Origin: a virus | Strand: one strand, 5' to 3' | Length of the DNA: 64,000 nt | Virus record (IMG/VR): IMGVR_UViG_3300024239_000015 | Span: 62,001-126,000 of that record | Shown here: positions 48,483 through 57,638 of the stretch, in pieces | Numbering within the stretch: position 1 is the first letter of the stretch | Layout: every line of letters begins with the position of its first letter | Made by a program: the position numbers and the translations under genes | Notes under the pieces: generated by a model | Seen by the model: the letters and a program-made list of their open reading frames with translations, nothing else | Databases searched by the model: none | What the model was told of the DNA's origin: nothing

Positions 48483-50936
48483 TCATACTATTTTAAAGTT
48501 GAGGTTCTCACCGGGCTTCACTAACGCACCACTCGTGTCCAGTACGTTGACTTCCGCATTCGTAAGCGCTCCATGACTAGAGGCGAAGTGAGACACTAAA
48601 AACACCTGAGGGATTCGTTTGAGTTCTAAAAGCGTACGGATGTACGCAAACAAACGATCTCGGTGTGTTTGGTGGAAACTGTGTCCTACCTCGTCTAAGA
48701 ACCACGGGACGTTTTTCCCTCCTAACGCAATCGACATAAACGCAAAGTTAATGACTTCCCGTTGGCCTCGTGAGCCATACGCGATGTCCGGTACGATGTG
48801 ATCAAGTTGAGAACTCACCATAGGGAACAAATAGTCAAGCTCCGTGTCGTTCACAGAAGGTAAGGAGAGTTTCAGCGGTACCGTCCAGATCTGGTGGATG
48901 ATCTGGTTGAGTGAATTCACGAATACCCCTAAGTACCCTAAAAGCTGCTCAGCAATAATCCCTTCGGTAGGAGAGAGTTGTTTGAGTAAACACTGTCCTG
49001 CTTCTAGGTCGGACTGGTACTGCGCAATAGACGCTTCTAGGTGATGCACGACACTGTCTTTGGCATCACTGCGTGCAAGTTCTTGACGAATCTCTGTCAC
49101 CAAACTCTGTAAGCGATCTACGTCATGCGACAATGCTTCGTTGTACGCCGCATCACTTAAGTGTGACATACACTGCTTCAGTTCGGTCAGTGTGCCCTGT
49201 AACTCTTTCTGTAAACGTAACGCATGACTGTACACCCGGTACTCGTCTTCCGCAGCACGGAGTTCCTGCGTTAAACGCTCTAGGAGCACTTTAGAGCTCG
49301 TGTGCTCGTGTTCCAGCTCTACCATACGCCGTTTGAGCGTTTCTAAGCCTCCTTGGCCCACAGAGCGTTTAGCGTGGATCGTCTCTGTAAGGATTGCGTG
49401 ATTCTGACTGGTACGAAACACGTACTCGTCTTGGTCTAACGTCCTTAGGTACAATGAGAGTTTCCCTACTAAAGACTTAGGCGATTCCGCCAGCTGGATA
49501 TCGTCTGGGTCAATGTCGTGAAACACACGAGCAAGCTTTGGGTGTTGACGTCGTGTAGAGAGAACTTCCACGTAGAGGTCTCGGTAGGTGGCGTACTCGG
49601 TTAAGTACGTGGTTACGCGTTCGTGTTGAAGTTGTAACCGTTCGAGTTCTGTCAACGTAGTGGTGAGTTGTTGTTCCAGTACGGCTTGTTCTGTAGGGGC
49701 TACACCGGGAATAAACACGTGCTTACACTCAGGGCACTCTACAGTAGAATGATTCTGAATGTGCCGTAGTTGTAGCCTAAGCTGTTGCTCCAACGCCGTA
49801 AGGCGGTTGATCTCACTTTGCAAAGCCTGTGCGGTTTCTCTGGCTTGCTGTACACGCGCATTGTTGTACGTGGTCTTGTTTGGGTTTTGTGGGAGTCGTA
49901 GGTATAACTCATCCAAACTTTGCTGAGCTTTGAAAAGCTCCGCTTTCACTAACGCGTACTCTTGCAGCGACGTAAGGTCTGCAAAAAACCCAGACGGACT
50001 GAATGTTTCTAGTTCCACTTCAAGTTGTTTGAGTTCTTTTTCCAGTAGCTCCAGGGGTCGCTCATCCGCGTGACTAAACGGAGTCAGTAAAGAGTCCAGT
50101 CGTTCGAATTCTCGTCGTTGTTCTCCTAGAACGTACTCACAATGCCGGAGTTGACTTTTCAGCTCAGCAATCACGGTGTCGTGGTGTCGCCCTTCGGTGT
50201 AAAGACGAGGGACGGATTGCAGCTCACGGTTTAACCGTTGGATCGTTTCGTTGTGGCGTTTAACGTCACGCACTAAAAGACTGTACTCTGGTGTAGTAGG
50301 ATTCTTCGCAGAGAGTAACTCATGAATCTTTTTGGTCAAGGTACTCAGTTCCAGTTTACGTTCTTCTACTACAGCTGCAGAGAGTCGCGTAGAGAGTTCT
50401 TCTGTGAGTTTGACTTCAGCGAGCTTTAATGCTCCTTGTAAATTCCTGACCCGTGTAGCGAGTTCTTTATGGATGCGTAACCCATAGGTGACGTCAACGT
50501 CAGAAAGTTTAGTGAGCCACTCTCGACGCTTCTGAGCAGGGAGGTCAGTAAAAAGGATTAACCCCATGGCGATGTTGTGGGTTTCTGGGGTGTAATCTAA
50601 AAGCTCTATCAACCGCGTACGGATCACGGTTGCGTTTCCTATAATCGGTTCGTCGTCGTTGATCTGTAGAGAGTGGGTCTGCCCTTTTCGAAAGTCACTT
50701 CGAATGGTGTAAAACGTCCCTTCTTTCTCATAGACTTTTTCTTCAAATCCTTTACCTTTGACGTAGTCTCCAGGAGAAGCAGGGAACGGAGCTAATGCAT
50801 ACAACAACGTGGTTTTCCCAGAACCGTTATTTCCTAACAGTAACTGTAAAGGAGACTCTGGCGTATAGTGGACTTCTGTCGTCCCACCGCCTAATAAACG
50901 TGCATTGTGCACAAACGTAGCTTTGACTAAACGCAT
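48483..50936 (-). CDS. SbcC/Rad50/gp46-like ATPase, 817 aa
   Basis: Walker A is GNNGSGKTT (about residue 34). Long coiled coils flank a zinc-hook ECPECKH near residue 400. The C-terminal lobe has an ABC signature-like YGSRGQREVINFAF, Walker B VPWFLDEVG and the His switch VSHFASSHG. Such proteins pair with an SbcD/gp47 nuclease to process DNA ends; no partner gene is seen in the window. I chose ATG 50936 (MRLVKATFVH) because homologues start like this, and the extra 14 codons upstream lack a ribosome site. Confidence 0.85.
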   Translation of the reverse strand: MRLVKATFVHNARLLGGGTTEVHYTPESPLQLLLGNNGSGKTTLLYALAPFPASPGDYVKGKGFEEKVYEKEGTFYTIRSDFRKGQTHSLQINDDEPIIGNATVIRTRLIELLDYTPETHNIAMGLILFTDLPAQKRREWLTKLSDVDVTYGLRIHKELATRVRNLQGALKLAEVKLTEELSTRLSAAVVEERKLELSTLTKKIHELLSAKNPTTPEYSLLVRDVKRHNETIQRLNRELQSVPRLYTEGRHHDTVIAELKSQLRHCEYVLGEQRREFERLDSLLTPFSHADERPLELLEKELKQLEVELETFSPSGFFADLTSLQEYALVKAELFKAQQSLDELYLRLPQNPNKTTYNNARVQQARETAQALQSEINRLTALEQQLRLQLRHIQNHSTVECPECKHVFIPGVAPTEQAVLEQQLTTTLTELERLQLQHERVTTYLTEYATYRDLYVEVLSTRRQHPKLARVFHDIDPDDIQLAESPKSLVGKLSLYLRTLDQDEYVFRTSQNHAILTETIHAKRSVGQGGLETLKRRMVELEHEHTSSKVLLERLTQELRAAEDEYRVYSHALRLQKELQGTLTELKQCMSHLSDAAYNEALSHDVDRLQSLVTEIRQELARSDAKDSVVHHLEASIAQYQSDLEAGQCLLKQLSPTEGIIAEQLLGYLGVFVNSLNQIIHQIWTVPLKLSLPSVNDTELDYLFPMVSSQLDHIVPDIAYGSRGQREVINFAFMSIALGGKNVPWFLDEVGHSFHQTHRDRLFAYIRTLLELKRIPQVFLVSHFASSHGALTNAEVNVLDTSGALVKPGENLNFKIV

Positions 50937-51021
50937 GAAAACAGTGTCCCTGTGTGGTTGACGTTTTATGGGTACCATTGTATAGGTAGGTATTGTATTT
51001 TAAAACCCAAGGTGGGACGGT
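50937..51021. promoter_or_regulatory. Divergent control region
   Basis: It separates the SbcC-like gene (minus) from the spike gene (plus). It contains TTTTATGG (TATG 50967-50970) and the AT-rich TATTGTATTTTAAAA just before the spike ribosome site. A plus-strand phage promoter is plausible. Confidence 0.4.
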
Positions 51022-52089
51022 ATGTCTGAAAAAGACTTTAGTAAATACGACTTTGACTCCTTTGCGTTCTTTGACGTTGGGATAGTCCACGACAACAAAC
51101 CTCGAAGCACAAACAACATTTTTGCAACACCGATCTCGGTGTTTCCATTTGCGTCGAGTAAACTGACACGTGAGTCTGCGAAGGTAGAAGCTAAAGGGGT
51201 GGATGCGTTAGGAACCGCGTACAGCACGAGTGCAGAAACCGTGAACGCCCAAGAGTACAGATGGCTCCCTACGGGATTCCAAACCACAGCGCCTGACGTA
51301 CGTAAAGGGGAGCGGGTGTTTCTGTATCGGTACGCCGACACCGATGAATACTTTTGGGTGTCCAGTCAGTTAGACCGCAGCTACCGTCGTTTAGAAACGG
51401 GTGCGTTTATGTTCCAAGCCGATCCCAACGCGGATGACAAAGACGAGTGGAGTGAGGAGAACTGTTACACCTTTACCGTCTCTACGCACGATGGACACAT
51501 TACGCTTACCACCAGTCAGAAGAACAAAGAACCGTTTGGGTACGTGATGCAACTGAACACCAAAGACGGGATCTTTACACTGACGGATAACGAGCAGAAT
51601 CTCATCCAGTTAGTCAGCGCAGAACAGTTGATTGTGTTGAAGAACAAAAACGGAACGTACTTCGCAGTCGATAAAGACGACTTAAAAGGGTATGCTCCGC
51701 AGAATATCTACTTTAAAGCAGAAACCCTCGTGGAGTTTCTGTGTAAGAACTTCGTGCTTAAAGCGTCTGAGGACATCACCTTTGAAACGAAAGTATGGAC
51801 GGTGAACGCCAGTGAGAGTATCTCGTTTGATACACAGACGTTTAACTGGAAAGCACAGACGACGAATATTGACTCCCCAACGATTAATATCAAAGGGAAT
51901 ATCTTCCACGAAGGGAATCAAACCACAAGTGGCACCATGGGAGTCGGTGGGGCTACTACGTTGGGCGGTGGGGTCTCCGTCTCTGGCAGCATGACCAATA
52001 ACGGAAAAGACGTGGGGTCCGGACACAAACACACAGGGTCCGCTACCGCACCGAGTGGTCCGGTTTCACCGACAGGTACACCGGTTTAA
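51022..52089 (+). CDS. Baseplate central spike protein, 355 aa
   Basis: After an N-terminal OB-like part, residues about 210-310 form short repeats suited to a triple-stranded beta-helix (FKAETLVEFLCK, FVLKASEDITFETK, INIKGNIFHEGN). The C-terminus is glycine/serine/threonine-rich and has GHKHTGS, an H-x-H motif like the iron-binding tip of P2 gpV-type spikes. It would form the membrane-piercing tip of the contractile tail. AAGGTGGGACGGT precedes the ATG. Confidence 0.75.
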   Translation: MSEKDFSKYDFDSFAFFDVGIVHDNKPRSTNNIFATPISVFPFASSKLTRESAKVEAKGVDALGTAYSTSAETVNAQEYRWLPTGFQTTAPDVRKGERVFLYRYADTDEYFWVSSQLDRSYRRLETGAFMFQADPNADDKDEWSEENCYTFTVSTHDGHITLTTSQKNKEPFGYVMQLNTKDGIFTLTDNEQNLIQLVSAEQLIVLKNKNGTYFAVDKDDLKGYAPQNIYFKAETLVEFLCKNFVLKASEDITFETKVWTVNASESISFDTQTFNWKAQTTNIDSPTINIKGNIFHEGNQTTSGTMGVGGATTLGGGVSVSGSMTNNGKDVGSGHKHTGSATAPSGPVSPTGTPV

Positions 52090-52111
52090 CCAAAAAAAAA
52101 GAGAGGGCATA

Positions 52112-52141
52112 CAGAGGAGAGAGCGTTTGCTCTCTCCTCTG
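52112..52141. terminator. Strong convergent hairpin with TATG on both sides
   Basis: A perfect 13-bp stem (CAGAGGAGAGAGC / GCTCTCTCCTCTG) closes GTTT. The minus strand continues into TATGCCCTCTC and then a T-run; the plus strand into TGCTTTATGCC. Confidence 0.85.
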
Positions 52142-52145
52142 TGCT

Positions 52146-52604
52146 TTATGCCTTTCCTACTTGCTCACGCAAACGCTTTTCGATTTCTTCCAGCGTATGG
52201 GGGAGTTTGTAGTGGTCTTTTAGAATCCTCGCCCAGGTGGGTAGGTGTTCAATTTCGGGGGTGGCTTTGAACTGTTCTCCGTAGCAGTCGCATTCAATCC
52301 AAAGCGCTAACTTTTTGTTCTGTAGCGCTAAAGAGTAAACGATAAAGCTTAGGAAGATCCCTACCCACATCAACTCAGTAGGGAAGTCAACAACCACCTG
52401 TAAACCCACAGACCACAGACAGCCTAAGAGTACAGTTAAGTACCAATGCAAGACGTGTCTGTACTCGTGTGCGTGGACTCCAGGATCGTTTTGATACTTG
52501 GGGTCTATACGCACGACGAAGCCGTTGGCTTTACCACCCGCGTTTTCTAACTCAGTGTATCGGAGCACCGTCGGGAACGGTGTCCACTTCAGTTGTAGGC
52601 TCAT
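52146..52604 (-). CDS. Membrane protein with HExxH-like motif, 152 aa
   Basis: HAHEYRHVLHWY near residue 45 has the HExxH zinc-protease pattern, followed by a hydrophobic region with one or two membrane segments and a possible third ligand in WIECDCYGEQ. This order fits small membrane metallopeptidase-like proteins; activity is not proven. The start overlaps the previous gene by 53 bases, and both frames look protein-like. GAGGTTACTGCTG precedes ATG 52604. Confidence 0.65.
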   Translation of the reverse strand: MSLQLKWTPFPTVLRYTELENAGGKANGFVVRIDPKYQNDPGVHAHEYRHVLHWYLTVLLGCLWSVGLQVVVDFPTELMWVGIFLSFIVYSLALQNKKLALWIECDCYGEQFKATPEIEHLPTWARILKDHYKLPHTLEEIEKRLREQVGKA

Positions 52605-53661
52605 CAGCAGTAACCTCTTCGGTAGGGGCGGTAGCAGCAGCTAAACGCGTTTTGTAGTCATGGAGTAAACCAGAGACGTCAAAACGTCCTAAGTGCTGGT
52701 TTAACACCGCGGTTAACCAGAATTGCAATTGTGCATACGATTCGTTTGGCGTACCGTCTACCGTGGAGACTTTGAGTTGTGGTGACTCTTCGTCAGAGAT
52801 AAACACGTTCAGCAACGCAAGTACCGTCGCGCCTGTGTCGTTGCGTTGTAAGCTCACTTGCATACCGATGTGGACTAAACCAGAGTCATCCGCACTGCAG
52901 GCAGGACGGCTGATCTGTACGCGATCGCCTACGAACAGTACTTTGGTTTTTTCGATACCACAGCACCACAAACCTAAGTTCACCAACGCTTCGATGTTCG
53001 TGGCTTGTGAGTGGTACGCAGACACACTGATAAAGTAGCGTTGCTCGCCGGCTTGGACTAACACAAAACGGTTGGCTTCTGGATTGTACACACCAAGCTC
53101 CGCTGTTAAGATCTCTTCTGCAACGTCCAGTGTTGGGTAGTCACGTGCGAAGATCTTAAACCCCGCTACACCTTTTTTGGTGTTGCCTTGCTCGTCTGCG
53201 GTTTCACCAGGTAAGTCCACCAAAGTTGGTTGAGCCTTCACGGTGTCTGGTAGTAACAGAGGGGTACCCCCATACAGACCTGTGAAGTTTACGTCGTTAT
53301 GGACGTAACCTAACACTTTACGTGCGACGTACACCGCGTAATGTGGTAAGTAACCCAACGCGTGACCGTTGACGTCTACGTCTTGGTTTAGATACGTTGC
53401 GTAGCAAGGTTCCTGACCGAATTCGAAGAAAGCCCCGACCGTGACCTTACAACCGAAACGGGGTTCTAGTTCTTTTTCTAAGTCGGCCGATACAACCGTA
53501 CCCACTTCGGTTTCGTCGTTGAAGTTAAAGGCGGCTGGGATGCTACGTTCGTCGATTACGGTCTCACCGTCTTTTTCTGTCTGCACAGAGGTGGTTAGAT
53601 GTACAACCACAAATGGTTTAGCAGGTTCAAACGTAGTGTAGTTTAAAAATAAAGATTCCAT
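52552..53661 (-). CDS. Hypothetical protein, 369 aa
   Basis: GGAGCTTTTTTA precedes ATG 53661. The protein is beta-rich and soluble and ends in an acidic Thr/Glu/Pro tail. It contains cysteines in LWCCGIEK and SRPACSADD. The length and even composition suggest a real abundant product, but I recognise no family. Confidence 0.75.
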   Translation of the reverse strand: MESLFLNYTTFEPAKPFVVVHLTTSVQTEKDGETVIDERSIPAAFNFNDETEVGTVVSADLEKELEPRFGCKVTVGAFFEFGQEPCYATYLNQDVDVNGHALGYLPHYAVYVARKVLGYVHNDVNFTGLYGGTPLLLPDTVKAQPTLVDLPGETADEQGNTKKGVAGFKIFARDYPTLDVAEEILTAELGVYNPEANRFVLVQAGEQRYFISVSAYHSQATNIEALVNLGLWCCGIEKTKVLFVGDRVQISRPACSADDSGLVHIGMQVSLQRNDTGATVLALLNVFISDEESPQLKVSTVDGTPNESYAQLQFWLTAVLNQHLGRFDVSGLLHDYKTRLAAATAPTEEVTADEPTTEVDTVPDGAPIH

Positions 53662-53707
53662 TAAAAAAGCTCCAATGCCTGGGGTTAGTTGAACAAAGTA
53701 TTACGCT

Positions 53708-54397
53708 TTATTTGTTTTTTCTTACTCGGGTCATGTACGTGCTCACGCCTTCGTTAGCCGCGTGTAGAAAAAGTTCCCTGTTGGTGCGGTGAGTAAAGTG
53801 TCGGTAGTGGATCACTAATTCACCGATCCCAGAAATCGCCCTTAAACGATTAATCAACATTTCGGATGGTTTATAACCCACGGCTCTCAACCTACGCTCT
53901 ATTCGTTTTTTACACGACTGAGCATCCACCAGACACAATTCGACCGGTTCGTGTTGCGTCACGTCGCCGTCCAGAGTCTGTGTTTTTACCCCCAGATGCA
54001 GGCGCTGCATCGCCACCCATGGAACCAGAGAAACGATGAGTTCCTCGTTCGGTTTCAACTGAGCAATCAATAGGTTGATTTTTGCCACAAAATCACCATA
54101 CGCTTTGGTCGGTTTGTTTTCCGGGAGACCTTTAAACACGGCGGTTAGATACGTGGCTAGTCGTTTTGTGTTAGCGAGCGCTTTCTCTGTAGGTTGAGTT
54201 TCTTCCACCGATAAAATACATACGAGGGTGGCAGGATGGTAGTGTTTAAGGTTTCCTCCCACACGCAACCACACGTGGTGTGTCCAATCGGTTAACTCGG
54301 GTGTATTCACTCGAACCCCTACGTCACCAGAACGTAAAATTTGTACTCTGGAACCTCTAGGGACGAGTGCTAGGGTGGTCTGTTCTACAGTAGTCAT
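53708..54397 (-). CDS. Hypothetical protein, 229 aa
   Basis: ATG 54397 (MTTVEQTTLAL) follows GGAGGAGTTTGAG, inside which the upstream gene stops. The first third is beta-rich and the rest helical and basic (KKRIERRLRAVGYKPSEM). No motif recognised. Confidence 0.7.
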   Translation of the reverse strand: MTTVEQTTLALVPRGSRVQILRSGDVGVRVNTPELTDWTHHVWLRVGGNLKHYHPATLVCILSVEETQPTEKALANTKRLATYLTAVFKGLPENKPTKAYGDFVAKINLLIAQLKPNEELIVSLVPWVAMQRLHLGVKTQTLDGDVTQHEPVELCLVDAQSCKKRIERRLRAVGYKPSEMLINRLRAISGIGELVIHYRHFTHRTNRELFLHAANEGVSTYMTRVRKNK

Positions 54398-54398
54398 C

Positions 54399-54890
54399 TC
54401 AAACTCCTCCTTTGGTTTTAGGACGAGCAACCTCTAACAAAAAGCGAAGGTACGACTCGTACTTAAACTTAACGCCTGCGAACTCTTTGGACCAGAACTG
54501 CGTGGGGCCTTCGAAATTCGCTGGGGTTTTCTCCCAGTGTAATAATTCCACATCGGAGTACGAACGTTCGTTTTTCACACGACACATTAAAGAGAGGAGT
54601 TTTGTGGTATTACCGGGACGGTTACGTCGATAGTACACACGTGGCGTTAAAGCGCCTCCAATAACGTAGGAGCACGTATCTGCAGCTAACCAATACTTAG
54701 GTAGCTCTTTTTTAAAGAACGACTCTAATTGCGTTACAGAGCTTTCTACGTCAAGTTTAGGACTGTACAGAAAGAGCAGTGCTCCATCTGCGTCTGTGAA
54801 CAGGATGGCTCCGTGCGGACAATCCCATAGGACGTGGTCAGAAACCACTGTACCGTCTGGGTAGTCGGTACGATTTGGATTTAAAGGCAT
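54399..54890 (-). CDS. Hypothetical protein, 163 aa
   Basis: AAGGAACTACTAATC precedes ATG 54890. The product is mixed alpha/beta with conserved-looking VLWDCPHGAILFTDADGALL and a basic C-terminus. It is first in the run after the hairpin at 54913-54937. Function unknown. Confidence 0.7.
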   Translation of the reverse strand: MPLNPNRTDYPDGTVVSDHVLWDCPHGAILFTDADGALLFLYSPKLDVESSVTQLESFFKKELPKYWLAADTCSYVIGGALTPRVYYRRNRPGNTTKLLSLMCRVKNERSYSDVELLHWEKTPANFEGPTQFWSKEFAGVKFKYESYLRFLLEVARPKTKGGV

Positions 54891-54912
54891 GATTAGTAGT
54901 TCCTTTTGTTAG

Positions 54913-54937
54913 CCTAGGGAGGGGAAACCTCCCTAGG
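54913..54937. terminator. GC-rich intergenic hairpin
   Basis: CCTAGGGAGG pairs perfectly with CCTCCCTAGG around GGAAA. No U-tract or TATG follows, so it may be a weak terminator or an RNA-stability element. Confidence 0.6.
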
Positions 54938-54953
54938 GAACTGGAGTAATGGG

Positions 54954-55937
54954 TTAAGCGATCAGTTGTTGGATGATCGAGTCTAACAATTCATCTGGGA
55001 AGCGCTGTTCTGGAGCGGTAGCTTGGTAATACAGCGTCTCGTAATTAGCTCGAACAACCTCCGGAACGACACCCAAAGGCAGTAACCGTAAATAAACATA
55101 ACCGCAGTCATCAGCGGTCCCACCACCAACTATTAGAGTGACATTTACTTTATCGGCCTGGAGCTGGTAAATCACCTTACCTTCTTGCTGACGGAGGGTC
55201 TCGTTAAACAGACTAAGACGTCTGTTTAAACCTTCTACGAGTTTGGCAACTACTTCGAACTCACTGGAACTAGGGACAGAAATCCACAACGGTCTGATCC
55301 CTAGTAAGACCACGCGGTTTTTTACTTCAGTCTCGGGTTTTGAATTTGAGGGTGTAGGACCGACATAGCAGTAATGTGGAGTGGGGTCGCGTACTACCCA
55401 ATACCGACTACCCGCAACGTCTACGTATTTCGTTCCAGTACCACACAGAAATTCCTGAGTCGGAGCTACGTCAAACAACCTCCAATGTACCAAGCTAGAC
55501 CTTGTATCAAAGACGTTGGATGTTGCAGTGTTTTGTATTACGGTGTCTAACGTTGGACGTAGATCTCGCTGCTCACCGAAAATACTCTCACTGATCGGAG
55601 TATACACTAAGTGCACACCTTTCTCTAAAAGTTCTTGGTCTCCTTCGTACATACGGTCTGGAGTATGTAGAAAGTGATGTTCCACCGTCCAATCGAACTG
55701 AATTACCGCAATGTAGTTTAACGGCGCATCAGCTTTGTTGATGTACTGGACTTTGAAGTGTTGTAAGTCCTTTGAGAGCAGATCTTCCCGTAGTTCGGGG
55801 GGTGTGTTACGTAACAGATCCATGAACGTCGTAAACATTCCGTTGTCAGTTTTCTTCTCGATTCGTTCGAAGAACTCTAATGCCGTTGGGTAGCCGACGT
55901 TGTTTACAAATTGACTTAGTTGGATGTCTTGGCGCAT
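54954..55937 (-). CDS. Hypothetical protein, 327 aa
   Basis: ATG 55937 follows GGGGGCTTT and overlaps the end of the upstream membrane protein gene by 22 bases. The protein is soluble and mixed alpha/beta, with HHFLHTPDRMYEG and a glycine-rich LIVGGGTADDCGYVYL. No catalytic motif is certain. Confidence 0.7.
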   Translation of the reverse strand: MRQDIQLSQFVNNVGYPTALEFFERIEKKTDNGMFTTFMDLLRNTPPELREDLLSKDLQHFKVQYINKADAPLNYIAVIQFDWTVEHHFLHTPDRMYEGDQELLEKGVHLVYTPISESIFGEQRDLRPTLDTVIQNTATSNVFDTRSSLVHWRLFDVAPTQEFLCGTGTKYVDVAGSRYWVVRDPTPHYCYVGPTPSNSKPETEVKNRVVLLGIRPLWISVPSSSEFEVVAKLVEGLNRRLSLFNETLRQQEGKVIYQLQADKVNVTLIVGGGTADDCGYVYLRLLPLGVVPEVVRANYETLYYQATAPEQRFPDELLDSIIQQLIA

Positions 55938-56563
55938 AAAGCCCCCATTTGTTCGGTGCTTAAAAAGATGGTCGACTTACCTCTAGTTAATTGCCGGATT
56001 CTTTCGTTGTTGAGAATCACACCTGGCCACTCCGTCGTGTGCAGATCGTGATAAAAGTTACCTGCGTTAATCGCGCTTTGGTAATCAAACAACAACAAAG
56101 ACAACCTAGCGTGATCTAGAGTAGTCCACGTCTTCTCGAATTCCTGGATGTCTTTGATCAGTATTGACATACGGTACTGGTATTGACTGACCGCGGATAA
56201 CGTAGCCTGCTGGTCTAACAAAACCGTCAGTACCGTTTTTAAGTACTTCTGTGGGTTGGTTTCGTTTGACAACAACACATTAAGGAGTGAAGTCGCGTAA
56301 GGATCACGCATCAACCGACCGGTGTATGCGTTGTAATAGTACTCTAACGGGACTGGGTGTTTAGCTGGCTCCTGAACCACCTCGCTTTCGCAAACCTCTG
56401 AAGTAGGTGGTGTTCCTGCTAAGGTCTTGTAATCGTCAAACGAGAGACTCCCGGATTCTTTCTTCGCGTCCTCTAAACTCTTACGAGCGCGGATGGCCAT
56501 GAACAGACATACGAGTAGGAAGACCGTTCCTGCAATAAAACCCAACCAATCTAAGTAACGCAT
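55916..56563 (-). CDS. Membrane-anchored protein, 215 aa
   Basis: One N-terminal membrane segment (LGFIAGTVFLLVCLFMAI) is followed by a basic stop-transfer (RARKS) and a mainly helical soluble domain, so the bulk is probably cytoplasmic. GGAGGTGTAAG precedes ATG 56563. Function unknown. Confidence 0.75.
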   Translation of the reverse strand: MRYLDWLGFIAGTVFLLVCLFMAIRARKSLEDAKKESGSLSFDDYKTLAGTPPTSEVCESEVVQEPAKHPVPLEYYYNAYTGRLMRDPYATSLLNVLLSNETNPQKYLKTVLTVLLDQQATLSAVSQYQYRMSILIKDIQEFEKTWTTLDHARLSLLLFDYQSAINAGNFYHDLHTTEWPGVILNNERIRQLTRGKSTIFLSTEQMGALCAKTSN

Positions 56564-56564
56564 C

Positions 56565-57017
56565 TTACACCTCCAAAAAGTCTGTACTCTGTGGAGTGAA
56601 CCGTTCTGGCTCGTCGCTAAACACCACTTGGTACAACCAGGTGTTCATCCACTGTTGTGTGTTTAAGTGCGGTAATACACTCACGCACTCTGGATCTAAA
56701 GGAACCAACGACACCGTGGTGTCAAAGTCCCCTTCACTCCAGAACTCGTGTAACGACGCTGGGATCTCTAACACACCCCCTTTATCCAGGATTAAGTGTT
56801 GATCTCTCAGTAACTCTACAATCCGTTCTAACACCAACCCAGGGTGGTTAAATTCACCGTCTTCATTACGGGGGGTAAGGATCACTAAGTCAGGTAGCTC
56901 GTAGTCTTTCAGTCCTACGGTATAACCGCCAATCGCTTCATACACGGCTACAGCGTAGCCGTTCTCCTGCACACAGCGTTCTAACTCTAACGCTTCTTTT
57001 TCACTGACAGTCATTTT
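56565..57017 (-). CDS. Hypothetical protein, 150 aa
   Basis: ATG 57017 (MTVSEKEALELE) follows AAGGAGTGGTAAA, within which the upstream gene stops. The protein is acidic and soluble, with no recognised motif. Confidence 0.7.
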   Translation of the reverse strand, partial: KMTVSEKEALELERCVQENGYAVAVYEAIGGYTVGLKDYELPDLVILTPRNEDGEFNHPGLVLERIVELLRDQHLILDKGGVLEIPASLHEFWSEGDFDTTVSLVPLDPECVSVLPHLNTQQWMNTWLYQVVFSDEPERFTPQSTDFLEV

Positions 57018-57220
57018 ACCACTCCTTTTTGTTCGGTACACGACCACACGACTTTTTTATCTCTCAGCCCGTACAACGGCGTGGCATCTACTGCATGTCG
57101 GTGTTCTTTAGCAATCGCGTTGCACTCAGTAAGCGAGCTGGTGTGAATTACTACAGTGCTACTGGAATTGCCATCTGTGTTGACTAGGAAAATAGTTAAT
57201 ATTAAAATCCACGTACTCAT
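57011..57220 (-). CDS. Small exported protein, 69 aa
   Basis: The first about 15 residues (STWILILTIFLVNT) are hydrophobic, like a signal peptide or short anchor. The mature part has two cysteines (SLTECNAIAKE, VVWSCTEQ) that could form a disulphide in the periplasm. AAGGAGAGTACCC precedes ATG 57220. Confidence 0.65.
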   Translation of the reverse strand: MSTWILILTIFLVNTDGNSSSTVVIHTSSLTECNAIAKEHRHAVDATPLYGLRDKKVVWSCTEQKGVVK

Positions 57221-57251
57221 GGGTACTCTCCTTTTTTTTGTTTAGTTGTTA

Positions 57252-57638
57252 CTAACGAGGTACGAACACGTCGTCTAATGACAATCCTGTTTCCGCTAGT
57301 ATGCCTGCTTTGGTTTTCACTTCGAAAATCCATTCATCGGGAATGGGTAGTGTTAGGGGGTGGACAAACCGACGACCGAACGTCATCAAACAGTACGTAT
57401 CGAATTGAAACTCAGCGGAGTTCCAGACCCCCTCGCGTTCTAAGGTTTTCTCCCCTTCAAGGATCTTCTTCACGATCCCTTTTGCAAAAGGCGTGCAGCG
57501 AGGAAGCATTTTCTTTAAATACCGACACAACCACGTAGGACGGTCAAACGAAAGCTTAGCTTGCTTGGTGTTTTCATACGCGATGTGTTGTGCTAACAGA
57601 GTCGTGGTTAACAACTCTTTGGTGTTCAGTTTGCTCAC
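57252..57638 (-). CDS. Hypothetical protein, 128 aa, GTG start
   Basis: GTG 57638 follows AAAGGACTTTACGAC and overlaps the upstream TGA (GTGA). The product is helical with basic patches. Function unknown. Confidence 0.7.
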   Translation of the reverse strand: MSKLNTKELLTTTLLAQHIAYENTKQAKLSFDRPTWLCRYLKKMLPRCTPFAKGIVKKILEGEKTLEREGVWNSAEFQFDTYCLMTFGRRFVHPLTLPIPDEWIFEVKTKAGILAETGLSLDDVFVPR

